This document shows, one piece after another, positions 16,450 to 24,533 of a stretch of 64,000 nt of DNA. Numbering within the stretch: the first letter of the stretch is position 1; the number at the start of each line of letters is the position of its first letter. The position numbers and the translations under genes were made by a program. Under the pieces are notes generated by a model. The model saw only the letters and a program-made list of their open reading frames with translations, did not search any database and was not told the DNA's origin. The DNA comes from Ignavibacteriales bacterium (GTDB lineage: Bacteria > Bacteroidota > Ignavibacteria > Tepidaquicellales > Tepidaquicellaceae): positions 783,501 through 847,500 of the forward strand of contig JACKAC010000001.1 of assembly GCA_020635255.1 (NCBI GenBank). The letters run 5' to 3'.

Positions 16450-18318
16450 ATGTCAGAAAATACAGAAACAAAAGACCTTCAAAAGAGTAACGGTCACGAT
16501 AAGAAAACCGAGCATCTCGAAAGTGTAACCATTCGTTTTGCCGGTGATTCCGGTGACGGGATGCAGTTAACTGGTAAACAATTCACAGGGACTGCCGCTA
16601 TATTTGGTAATGACATCGGGACTATGCCCGATTTTCCGGCTGAGATCAGGGCGCCCGCGGGCACATTGTACGGAGTAAGTGGTTACCAACTTAGATTTTC
16701 AGACCACGATATATATTCACCCGGGGATGAAGTGGATGTGCTTGTTGCAATGAATCCTGCTGCACTAAAAGTCAATCTCAAAGATCTAAGAAAAGGCGGA
16801 ACAATAATTGTAAATGAAGATGCCTTCGATAGAAAGAATCTCCAGCTTGCAAAGTATGAAGTAAACCCGCTCGAAGACGATTCGCTAAGCGAATATAATG
16901 TACATAAACTTCCCATTACAAAAGCCACGCTCGAAGTTGTAAAAGATGTTGGCTTGACTACAAAAGCCGCAAACAAATGTAAGAATTTTTATGCGCTGGG
17001 ACTTATGTACTGGCTCTACGACCGCTCGCCTGATAAGACGCTTGCATGGATAGATGAGAAGTTTAAAGATAAACAAGTTGCGGAAGCAAATGCGCTTGCA
17101 TTAAAAGCAGGGTATAACTTCGGCGAAACATCGGAGATATTTAATACACGGTATGACGTTAAACCTGCGAAACTACCGGCTGGTACTTACAGAAGCATTA
17201 GCGGTAATGAAGCTATTGCCCTCGGACTTGTAGCCGCGGGTGCAAAGACCGGTCTTAAGATATTCCTTGGAAGCTACCCAATAACACCTGCTTCGGATAT
17301 ACTGCATCATATGTCTCGTCATAAGAATTTTAATGTAATAACGTTTCAGGCAGAGGACGAGATAGCTGGAGTTACATCTGCATTAGGTGCTTCGTTTGCA
17401 GGAAGCATTGGGGTAACAACAACCAGTGGTCCGGGTATGGCATTAAAAGCCGAAGCAATTGGACTGGCTGTAATGGTTGAGCTTCCACTTGTGATTGTCG
17501 ACGTACAGAGAGCCGGACCATCTACGGGACTTCCTACAAAGACTGAACAGGCTGATCTCTTACAGGCTATGTACGGCAGAAATTCGGAATCGCCCGTTGC
17601 GATAATTGCCCCGGCAACACCATCGGAATGTTTCACAATGGCTTATGAGGCTGTGAAAATTGCGATCGAACATATGACTCCTGTGATACTTCTCTCTGAC
17701 GGTTACATTGCAAATGGTAGTGAACCGTGGAAAGTTCGTACATCCGCTGATCTTAAAGACATTAATGTGGAATTCAGAACGGATTCTGACGGCTATTACC
17801 CGTATTTAAGAAATGAATTTTTAGTGCGCCCATGGGTAAAGCCTGGCACTCCGGGTCTTGAACACAGGATAGGCGGACTTGAAAAAGAAAATATTTCCGG
17901 TAATGTGAGCTATGATCCGCAGAACCATGAGAATATGGTAAAGTTGCGCGCGCAAAAGATTAAGAATATTGCCGAACATATCCCTGAACTCGATGTGCTC
18001 GGTGAGGATTCGGGTGAACTCCTTGTACTCGGATGGGGAGGAACACATGGCGAAATATTGACTGCTTTCGAGCGCGCAAGAGAGAAAGGGCTTAAAGTAT
18101 CCTACGCTCATCTGCGCTACCTGAACCCGATGCCAAAGAACACCGAAAAGGTGCTTAGGAGCTTTAATAAAATACTTATTCCCGAATTGAACATGGGACA
18201 ATTAAGCAAGCTTATAAGAGGCGAGTACCAGATAGATACGATACAGCTCAATAAAATACAGGGACAGCCCTTTAAGACAAGAGAAATTCTTAGTAAGATC
18301 GAAGAAATTTTAAATTAA
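16450..18318 (+). CDS. korA: 2-oxoglutarate:ferredoxin oxidoreductase, fused gamma-alpha subunit
   Basis: 622 residues. The N-terminal part (about 25-190) is the gamma domain (VTIRFAGDSGDGMQLTGKQF, DFPAEIRAPAGTLYGVSGYQL). Then come the pyrimidine-binding alpha domain (from about 215: GNEAIALGLVAAGAKTGLKIFLGSYPITPASDIL) and the C-terminal transketolase-like domain. This gamma-alpha fusion is the usual KorA form. With KorB it interconverts 2-oxoglutarate plus CoA and succinyl-CoA plus CO2, using ferredoxin. It fits an anaerobic or facultative TCA cycle, run oxidatively or in reverse. korB follows after five bases. A 2-oxoacid other than 2-oxoglutarate cannot be excluded from sequence alone. Confidence 0.92.
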   Translation: MSENTETKDLQKSNGHDKKTEHLESVTIRFAGDSGDGMQLTGKQFTGTAAIFGNDIGTMPDFPAEIRAPAGTLYGVSGYQLRFSDHDIYSPGDEVDVLVAMNPAALKVNLKDLRKGGTIIVNEDAFDRKNLQLAKYEVNPLEDDSLSEYNVHKLPITKATLEVVKDVGLTTKAANKCKNFYALGLMYWLYDRSPDKTLAWIDEKFKDKQVAEANALALKAGYNFGETSEIFNTRYDVKPAKLPAGTYRSISGNEAIALGLVAAGAKTGLKIFLGSYPITPASDILHHMSRHKNFNVITFQAEDEIAGVTSALGASFAGSIGVTTTSGPGMALKAEAIGLAVMVELPLVIVDVQRAGPSTGLPTKTEQADLLQAMYGRNSESPVAIIAPATPSECFTMAYEAVKIAIEHMTPVILLSDGYIANGSEPWKVRTSADLKDINVEFRTDSDGYYPYLRNEFLVRPWVKPGTPGLEHRIGGLEKENISGNVSYDPQNHENMVKLRAQKIKNIAEHIPELDVLGEDSGELLVLGWGGTHGEILTAFERAREKGLKVSYAHLRYLNPMPKNTEKVLRSFNKILIPELNMGQLSKLIRGEYQIDTIQLNKIQGQPFKTREILSKIEEILN

Positions 18319-18323
18319 AGATC

Positions 18324-19370
18324 ATGTCAGAAGAAATTACAAACGGAACGGGTACGACAGAAGGTGCAGTTGAGTACAAAGCGAAAGACTTTTCATCGGA
18401 CCAGGATGTAAGATGGTGTCCCGGTTGCGGCGATTACTCAATACTTGCCCAGATGCAGAGAGTATTGCCCAATATGGGACTTAAGAAAGAGAACGTAGTT
18501 TTTATTGCCGGGATAGGATGTTCGAGCAGGTTTCCATATTACATGAATACATATGGTTTCCATACTATTCACGGCAGGGCAACTGCAATAGCAACGGGTA
18601 CCAAGATAGCTAATCCTGATCTATCCGTCTGGGTAGCTACCGGTGACGGTGATTTATTGAGCATAGGCGGAAACCACTTTATACATATCTTAAGGCGTAA
18701 TCCGAATATTCATTTACTTCTCTTTAATAACAGGATATATGGTTTAACTAAAGGACAGTATTCTCCGACCTCGGAAAGAGGGAAGGTGACTGGTTCGACT
18801 CCATACGGTTCGCTGGATAATCCCATTAACCCGGTATCGCTTGCGCTTGGTGCGGACGGTTCTTTTATTGCGAGAACTATGGACAGAGACCCGAAGCATT
18901 TGCAGGAAATGCTTATGAGATGTCACCGGCATAGGGGAACTTCATTCCTGGAAATTTTCCAAAACTGTAATATTTATAATGACGGTGCTTTCTTTCTCTA
19001 TACAGAAAAAGATACTAAAGAAGACAATGTAGTGTTCCTTGAACAGGGGAAACCGCTCGTATTCGGTAAAGAGAGGAATAAAGGTATCCGCCTCGACGGT
19101 TCAAATCCCGTAGTTGTAGATATTTCAAACGGTGAATGGAGTGAAAATGACCTTATGGTACACGATGAGCAGTCCAGAGAACAGGCGTTCATCTTGAGCA
19201 GATTTAAAGAGATTGACGGACTGCCTGCTCCAATGGGCGTTTTTCTGGATCTTGAAAGACCGGTCTTTGAAGATCTTGTGTATGAACAGATCGATGCCGT
19301 TAAAAGCAAACGGGGAGACGGTGATCTCGATGCCCTCTTGCGTGGCACACAGACATGGGAAGTTGGCTGA
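18324..19370 (+). CDS. korB: 2-oxoglutarate:ferredoxin oxidoreductase, beta subunit
   Basis: 348 residues. It contains WCPGCGDYSIL (C32, C35 of the iron-sulfur/TPP region), GIGCSSRFPYYM, and the thiamine-diphosphate motif GDGDLLSIGGNH...NNRIYGLTKGQYSPTS. It forms the catalytic TPP half of the enzyme with KorA, which lies five bases upstream in the same operon. Length and motifs are standard for two-subunit Kor enzymes. No separate delta (ferredoxin) subunit gene is present here, as expected for this class. Confidence 0.93.
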   Translation: MSEEITNGTGTTEGAVEYKAKDFSSDQDVRWCPGCGDYSILAQMQRVLPNMGLKKENVVFIAGIGCSSRFPYYMNTYGFHTIHGRATAIATGTKIANPDLSVWVATGDGDLLSIGGNHFIHILRRNPNIHLLLFNNRIYGLTKGQYSPTSERGKVTGSTPYGSLDNPINPVSLALGADGSFIARTMDRDPKHLQEMLMRCHRHRGTSFLEIFQNCNIYNDGAFFLYTEKDTKEDNVVFLEQGKPLVFGKERNKGIRLDGSNPVVVDISNGEWSENDLMVHDEQSREQAFILSRFKEIDGLPAPMGVFLDLERPVFEDLVYEQIDAVKSKRGDGDLDALLRGTQTWEVG

Positions 19371-19466
19371 TAGGATATTATGCATTGTTAAATCTAGACA
19401 GGATTTCCTGATACTATTCACTCCTATTCTTATTAATTTAGGTATAAGCTGAATTAAATAACCTTA

Positions 19467-20177
19467 ATGGATCACAACGATGTAAAGAAGATCTTTCTGT
19501 TTTCTGATCTTTCCGACAACGAAGCAAAACTCATATACGAAAATTCGGTTTTTAAAACCTTTGATAAAGGCGAGATGATTTTCTTTGATTCGGAACCTTA
19601 CCAGGGGTTTTATGGTGTTCTGGAGGGATCGGTTAAGATATATAAAATAAGCAAAGACGGTAAAGAACACATCATTCATTTTATTGAAAAAGGAAATACA
19701 TTTGCTGAAGTGCCTTTGTTTGAACGATGGAGTGATTCCCGGCAGGAGGTTACTTATCCTGCTAATACAATGGCACTTGAGGAGGATACCCAGTTGATTT
19801 TGATACGAAGTGAATGCTTTCTCTCTGTACTCGAAAAAGATCCCGGACTTTGTATGAAAATGCTCGCTAGTGTGAGCAAACGAATGCGGTACCTTACCAA
19901 ACACATCGAAGACCTTACCTTAAAAGACATAACCAAAAGACTCGCCGGGTATCTTGTTCTGGAATATAATAAAAGTACCTCCTCGGGTTCGCATCCGGCC
20001 TCTCCTGACACTATAGAACTTGACATATCAAAGTATGATCTTGCTTGCTACCTGGGTACTATAAACGAAACTGTTTCCCGTGTTTTCAGAAAATTACAGG
20101 ATGAGGATATTCTGCACGTTGATGGCAGAAATATAACCATAAAAAACCTCCCTCTTCTAAAAGAAGTTGCCAAATAA
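19467..20177 (+). CDS. Crp/Fnr-family transcriptional regulator, probable nos/NO-stress regulator
   Basis: 236 residues. A cyclic-nucleotide-binding-like beta-roll fills about residues 10-125, then a dimer helix, then an HTH_Crp domain with YDLACYLGTINETVSRVFRKLQ (about 186-207), where E-xx-SR contacts DNA. The N-terminal four-cysteine cluster of FNR is absent; Cys occurs only at scattered positions, so the protein is not an FNR-type oxygen sensor and looks more like the DNR/NnrR/Crp branches. It sits just upstream of the RIC-nos cluster, whose promoter carries a matching palindrome, so that operon is its likely target. The signal (NO, redox or other) is not shown by the sequence. Confidence 0.85.
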   Translation: MDHNDVKKIFLFSDLSDNEAKLIYENSVFKTFDKGEMIFFDSEPYQGFYGVLEGSVKIYKISKDGKEHIIHFIEKGNTFAEVPLFERWSDSRQEVTYPANTMALEEDTQLILIRSECFLSVLEKDPGLCMKMLASVSKRMRYLTKHIEDLTLKDITKRLAGYLVLEYNKSTSSGSHPASPDTIELDISKYDLACYLGTINETVSRVFRKLQDEDILHVDGRNITIKNLPLLKEVAK

Positions 20178-20228
20178 ATTCCACTTTCTCATAGGTTAGT
20201 TTCCACCTTTATCTGCATTTCTATCCAT

Positions 20229-20273
20229 TTGACTTAAGTCATACTACCTGTCCCCTTAGTACCATTAATTTTG
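20229..20273 (+). promoter_or_regulatory. Crp/Fnr-type palindrome and -7 element in front of the RIC-nos operon
   Basis: TTGACTTAAGTCAT at 20229-20242 holds the perfect 12-bp palindrome TGACTTAAGTCA and fits the FNR/DNR half-sites TTGAC-N4-GTCAA except for the last base. The -7 element TAATTTTG lies at 20266-20273. The implied start site near 20277 puts the palindrome centre about 41 bases upstream, the class II activator position. No TTG is found at -33, so the promoter should depend on the activator. Confidence 0.7.
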
Positions 20274-20290
20274 AATAGAACCGGATTCTT

Positions 20291-21010
20291 ATGGTTACTA
20301 AGGAATCAAAAATATCGGATATAATTAGAGAGAATCCTGAGCGGGTACTAACGCTTGATAAATATGGCGTTAAATTTTACCAAAATCCGGGGATAACACT
20401 TATGGAAGCATGCACCGGCAAAAAGATAGATTTGAACCTCTTAATAAACGATCTCGAAAGATTAGAAAAAGGTGCCAGTATATTAATTAATTGGGAAAAC
20501 TGGAGCTTGGACTTTATGATTACTTATCTAGAAAACAATCATCACGCTAATATACGTTCTTTACTTGGCAAGGACTATGTGATCTTTTTTATAAAATATT
20601 TGCAGGGAAAAGAAAATGAGAATAAAGAAATTGATGAGTTGTTTAGCTCGATAAATGTGCACCTAAAGAAAGAAGAGAGGATGCTTTTTCCATATATAAA
20701 ACAACTAGAGATTGTTTATGCCAATGGACTCGAGTTCGAGTATGCAAATTTCGGCACCTTACCGAATGTATTGAAAGTTATCAACAAAGAGCATTCGCAG
20801 ATTTGTGCTTATATTGACAATGTGGTGGCAGGTATTGACCGCATCTTGGATAAGGCATCTCTCGAAGTAAAAAAGTCTATCCTGAAGATTCTTGAGGGCA
20901 TAAAAAAAGACTTTCACTTACACGTTTACCTCGAGGAAAACGTGATATTTCCTAAAGCCTTAACATTAGAAGAAGAACTGATCAATAATTTTAATATTTC
21001 AAAAAATTAA
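20291..21010 (+). CDS. RIC/ScdA-YtfE-like di-iron (hemerythrin) protein, atypical ligands
   Basis: 239 residues. Residues 1-60 are a DUF542/ScdA_N domain (ISDIIRENPERVLTLDKYGVKF). Residues 70-235 form a hemerythrin-like four-helix bundle. Iron ligands are visible as H84, H124-xxx-E128, H168 and H211-xxx-E215. The second histidine of E. coli YtfE (H105) has no counterpart, as IKYLQGK stands there, and the Cys pair of the YCCGG motif in the N-domain is replaced by F-Y-Q-N. Proteins of this family repair iron-sulfur clusters damaged by NO or oxidants. It is the first gene behind the Crp/Fnr box and lies 10 bases from the cytochrome gene, so a role in protecting N2O/NO respiration is likely but inferred. 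Confidence 0.8.
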   Translation: MVTKESKISDIIRENPERVLTLDKYGVKFYQNPGITLMEACTGKKIDLNLLINDLERLEKGASILINWENWSLDFMITYLENNHHANIRSLLGKDYVIFFIKYLQGKENENKEIDELFSSINVHLKKEERMLFPYIKQLEIVYANGLEFEYANFGTLPNVLKVINKEHSQICAYIDNVVAGIDRILDKASLEVKKSILKILEGIKKDFHLHVYLEENVIFPKALTLEEELINNFNISKN

Positions 21011-21020
21011 TATCTGGGAA

Positions 21021-21455
21021 ATGAAAACAACAATACAAAATAAGTTTATTATGGTAGGTTTTCTTGGAATGTTGCTTCTGCTACTACTGTTTACGTCTTG
21101 CTCACAGAGAGATCCTGAGATCGGAATCGGACCGGTTGATAAGGTTGAAATTAGTGCGACTATAGATGATGGAATGGTGACCAAAGGAAAGCAGATATTT
21201 GAAACCAAATGTTTGTCCTGCCACAAGATTAATGAAAAATTTGTAGGCCCCGCGTTAATAGGTGTGACCAAAAGGCGGAAACCGGAATGGATAATGAATC
21301 AGATATTGAATCCGGAAGAGATGACTAAAAAGGATGAAGTCGCCAAAAGATTATTCCACGAATATAATATGACACAAATGACTTTCCAAAATGTAACACA
21401 AGATGACGCAAGAGCAATTCTCGAATATTTCAGAAAAAACGACAGTGAAAAATAA
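21021..21455 (+). CDS. Lipoprotein monohaem cytochrome c of the nos operon
   Basis: 144 residues. The signal ends in lipobox LFTSC (Cys27). One haem motif, CLSCH, follows GKQIFETK, and FVGPALIGV is the usual next loop; a C-terminal methionine ligand (for example in YNMTQMTF) is likely. It would be anchored on the outer face of a membrane and hand electrons to NosZ. Clade II nos clusters usually contain one or more such cytochromes in place of the NosR flavoprotein route. It lies 14 bases before nosZ, so it is co-transcribed. Confidence 0.88.
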   Translation: MKTTIQNKFIMVGFLGMLLLLLLFTSCSQRDPEIGIGPVDKVEISATIDDGMVTKGKQIFETKCLSCHKINEKFVGPALIGVTKRRKPEWIMNQILNPEEMTKKDEVAKRLFHEYNMTQMTFQNVTQDDARAILEYFRKNDSEK

Positions 21456-21469
21456 AGGAGAAAAATATC

Positions 21470-23455
21470 ATGAAGAAATTTAATTATTTGTGGAGTTTTA
21501 TCCTCCTGCTCGTAGCAGTAGGTGTGATATCTTTCGCAGTGAAAGGCTGTGGCGACGGGGGACAGGGTGATGTTACTTTGGTAAGTGACGCCGCCGACAG
21601 GGTATACGTAAAACCGGGTAGCTATGATGAGTTTTATGCTGTGGTATCAGGTGGATTCAGCGGACAGATGTCATTCTATGGTCTTCCTTCAGGGCGACTT
21701 TTCAAAGTTATTTCGGTTTTTTCCCAAAATCCGGAAACAGGCTATGGTTACACAGAAGAGACCAAAGCTATGCTGAACACTTCATTCGGATTCCAACCGT
21801 GGGATGACTCGCACCATTCTGAATTATCACAAACAGACGGTGTCCCCGACGGCAGATGGGTATTCATAAATGGAAATAATACCCCGCGTATCGCAAGGAT
21901 CGATCTTAAGTCGTTTGAAACAGTTGAAATAATTGAGATCCCAAACAGTGGCGGAAACCACTCTTCGCCATTCATTACTAATAATACCGAATATGCTATC
22001 GCAGGAACACGTTTCAGTGTTCCGCTTGGCGACCAGGACCCGCCGATTGCCGATTACTCTAAAGAATTCAAAGGAACTCTTTCTTTTGTGAAAATAGATC
22101 CGCAAACAGGCAGGATGGGAATTGATTTCCAGATAGTAACTCCGCCGTTTAACTATGACCTTAGCCACTCAGGAAAAGGTCCGTCGCAGGATTGGTTCTT
22201 CTTCTCCTGCTATAATTCGGAGCTCGCACATACATTGCTTGAAATAAATGCCAGCCAGAAAGATAAAGACTTTATTCTTGCTATAAACTGGAAGAAAGCA
22301 ATGCAGGTGAAACAGGAAGGCAAGACAAAACCAATGAGTGTAAAGTATGCTCATAATACATACGACGAAAGTACACAGTCAGCATCGACTGAAATGATGG
22401 AATCAGTGGATATGATGTATCCTGAAGACCTTGCCGGATCCATGTTCTACATCCCTTGCCCGAAATCACCGCACGGTGTGGATATTGATCCGACCGGTGA
22501 ATACTTCGTTGGCGGTGGAAAACTTTCTACTATTATTCCAGTTTTCTCATTCAGCAAAATGATGACCGCAATTGAAAATAAAGATTACGAAGGTGATGTA
22601 GAGGGAATTCCTATCCTAAAATACGAATCAGTATTAGCTGGTGAAGTTAAAGATCCGGGACTTGGACCGTTGCACACGGAATTTGATAATGAAGGCAATG
22701 CATATACTTCAATGTTCGTTTCCTCTGAGGTTACAAAATGGAAAGTTTCTACTCAGGAAGTAATAGATAAGATCCCTGTTTATTATTCTATCGGTCACCT
22801 TATGGTACCCGGTGGCGATAGTAAGCAGCCATGGGGTAAATATCTCGTTGCATTGAATAAGATCACCAAGGACAGGTACCTCCCGACGGGTCCTGAACTC
22901 ACTCAATCGGCTCAATTGATAGATATTACCGGTGATAAGATGAAATTATTAAGCGACTTCCCGACTGTGGGTGAGCCTCACTACGCACAGGGTATCCCAG
23001 CTGATATATTGACCAAAAACCAGATCAAAATATTTAAGATCGAAGAAAATAATAATCCCTATGCAACCAAGAGCGAAAAGGATGCAAGGGTTGTAAGGGA
23101 AGGAAATGTTGTCCATGTATATATGACAGCTATAAGATCTCACTTGACCCCGGATAATATAGAAGGTGTAAATGTCGGTGACGAAGTTTACTTCCACGTC
23201 ACTAATTTAGAGCAGGATTGGGATGTTCCGCATGGGTTTACAATTAAGGGATCTAATACTGCAGAGATGCTGATAATGCCGGGACAGACGAGAACAATTA
23301 AGTGGGTGCCTGATGCGCAGGGAATATATCCGTTCTATTGCACGGACTTCTGCTCAGCTCTTCACCAGGAAATGTCAGGTTACCTGCGAGTAACACCAAA
23401 AGGTTCTGACGTACCGCTAAGTTTTAAAACAGGTTCCGGACAGGAACAGAAGTAA
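21470..23455 (+). CDS. nosZ: Nitrous oxide reductase, clade II
   Basis: 661 residues. A seven-bladed propeller holds the CuZ ligands: DSHHSEL, GGNHSSPF, SPHGVDIDP, GPLHTEFDNEG and GEPHYAQ. The C-terminal cupredoxin domain (about 560-650) carries the CuA ligands VPHGFTI and CTDFCSALHQEM. The enzyme reduces N2O to N2 in the periplasm. The N-terminus is a Sec-type hydrophobic segment with no twin arginine, which marks clade II. It contains VKGC at 24-27, so a lipid anchor is possible although the lipobox is imperfect. A GGAG ribosome site precedes the ATG. A terminator-like hairpin follows, so accessory genes may be read at a lower level. Confidence 0.97.
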   Translation: MKKFNYLWSFILLLVAVGVISFAVKGCGDGGQGDVTLVSDAADRVYVKPGSYDEFYAVVSGGFSGQMSFYGLPSGRLFKVISVFSQNPETGYGYTEETKAMLNTSFGFQPWDDSHHSELSQTDGVPDGRWVFINGNNTPRIARIDLKSFETVEIIEIPNSGGNHSSPFITNNTEYAIAGTRFSVPLGDQDPPIADYSKEFKGTLSFVKIDPQTGRMGIDFQIVTPPFNYDLSHSGKGPSQDWFFFSCYNSELAHTLLEINASQKDKDFILAINWKKAMQVKQEGKTKPMSVKYAHNTYDESTQSASTEMMESVDMMYPEDLAGSMFYIPCPKSPHGVDIDPTGEYFVGGGKLSTIIPVFSFSKMMTAIENKDYEGDVEGIPILKYESVLAGEVKDPGLGPLHTEFDNEGNAYTSMFVSSEVTKWKVSTQEVIDKIPVYYSIGHLMVPGGDSKQPWGKYLVALNKITKDRYLPTGPELTQSAQLIDITGDKMKLLSDFPTVGEPHYAQGIPADILTKNQIKIFKIEENNNPYATKSEKDARVVREGNVVHVYMTAIRSHLTPDNIEGVNVGDEVYFHVTNLEQDWDVPHGFTIKGSNTAEMLIMPGQTRTIKWVPDAQGIYPFYCTDFCSALHQEMSGYLRVTPKGSDVPLSFKTGSGQEQK

Positions 23456-23468
23456 GGCTGATTACCTT

Positions 23469-23495
23469 GGGGGGTGCTAAACCCCCCGTTTTTTT
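23469..23495 (+). terminator. Terminator/attenuator after nosZ
   Basis: GGGGGG-TGCTAAA-CCCCCC-G followed by seven T. The hairpin lies between nosZ and the accessory genes, which have no obvious promoter of their own in the 14 bases before the next start; partial read-through would make much more nosZ than maturation mRNA. Confidence 0.85.
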
Positions 23496-23509
23496 GAGAA
23501 TATTAATTA

Positions 23510-24100
23510 ATGACGATGAAAAAGCAAACGCGTATAATATTGATTGTAATTTCACTGATGCTGATCGGCGCGTATTTTTTCCCGATATGGAAAATAGATC
23601 TTAAAGCTCCGCAATATCCCGAAGGATTGGGAATGAAGATATGGGTAAGCAAAATATCCGGCGACTTGAATACCATTAACGGATTGAATCACTATATTGG
23701 TATGAAAACCATACAGCCGGATTCTATATCGGAGCTAAAGGTAATGCCATTCGTTGTTGGCGGACTTATTGTTATTGGAGTTGTAGCCGGTGTTTCCGGG
23801 AAAAAGTGGATATTGTTTTCTTGGATAGTGCTTTTTGTTATTGCGGGTGCAGTCGGTTTATATGATTTTTATACGTGGGAATACGATTACGGGCATGACC
23901 TCAATCCAAGCGCGGCAATAAAGGTACCGGGGATGAGCTATCAGCCTCCGCTAATAGGCTCAAAAAAACTCCTGAATTTCTACGCGTCATCATTGCCGGA
24001 TATTGGTGCTTATATATTTTTCGGTGTTGCTCTTATTGCGATTATACTTTTGATACTTGAAGTGAGAAAACCTAAAAAGTTGCTGAATGCCGAAACATAA
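23510..24100 (+). CDS. nosB: Multi-span membrane protein of the nos cluster (NosB-like)
   Basis: 196 residues with about four transmembrane helices: TRIILIVISLMLIGAYFF, a pair around VMPFVVGGLIVIGVVAGV and WILFSWIVLFVIAGAVGL, and a last one before VRKPKK. Between the first and second is an exported loop (about 40 residues, PIWKIDLKAPQYPEGLGMKIWV). A small polytopic protein directly after nosZ is a hallmark of clade II clusters, where it is called NosB; the function is unknown. The assignment rests on place and topology. It overlaps nosL by 14 bases. Confidence 0.75.
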   Translation: MTMKKQTRIILIVISLMLIGAYFFPIWKIDLKAPQYPEGLGMKIWVSKISGDLNTINGLNHYIGMKTIQPDSISELKVMPFVVGGLIVIGVVAGVSGKKWILFSWIVLFVIAGAVGLYDFYTWEYDYGHDLNPSAAIKVPGMSYQPPLIGSKKLLNFYASSLPDIGAYIFFGVALIAIILLILEVRKPKKLLNAET

Positions 24101-24533
24101 AGTTATTTTTTGTTTTATAGCGTTGGTTCTATTAACCTCCTGTAATAGGGGACCTGAACCGTTAAACTTTGGAACGGATGAATGCAGTCATTGCAGGATG
24201 ACTATAATGGATGAAAAATATGGTGCCGAGATTGTAACAGGGAAAGGTAAAGTTTATAAATATGATGCAATGGAGTGCCTTATAAATGGAGCAGTGGAAA
24301 ATGGACTCGACAAAGATGGATCGAATACTATCTACGTGATAGACACATCCCAGCCCGGCAAACTGATTCCGGCATTAGGTGCTTACTACCTGATTTCCGA
24401 AGAGCTTCACAGCCCGATGGGTGCCGGTCTGTCTGCATTTGAGAGTGAAACATCTGCGCGGGAATACCGGAATAAATATGGAGGTGAGATTTATAATTTT
24501 GAACAGGTAAAAGAAATTATCCTTAAAAAGTGA
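24087..24533 (+). CDS. nosL: NosL copper-binding lipoprotein
   Basis: 148 residues. A lipobox (LLTSC, Cys19) is followed by the NosL signature DECSHCRMTIMDEKYGAEI, where the Cys and Met residues bind Cu(I), and by KYDAMECL and YYLISEELHSPMGAGLSAF. NosL delivers copper for CuZ assembly from the outer face of the inner membrane. It starts inside the preceding membrane protein gene, and its stop overlaps the GTG start of nosD. Confidence 0.93.
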   Translation: MPKHKVIFCFIALVLLTSCNRGPEPLNFGTDECSHCRMTIMDEKYGAEIVTGKGKVYKYDAMECLINGAVENGLDKDGSNTIYVIDTSQPGKLIPALGAYYLISEELHSPMGAGLSAFESETSAREYRNKYGGEIYNFEQVKEIILKK

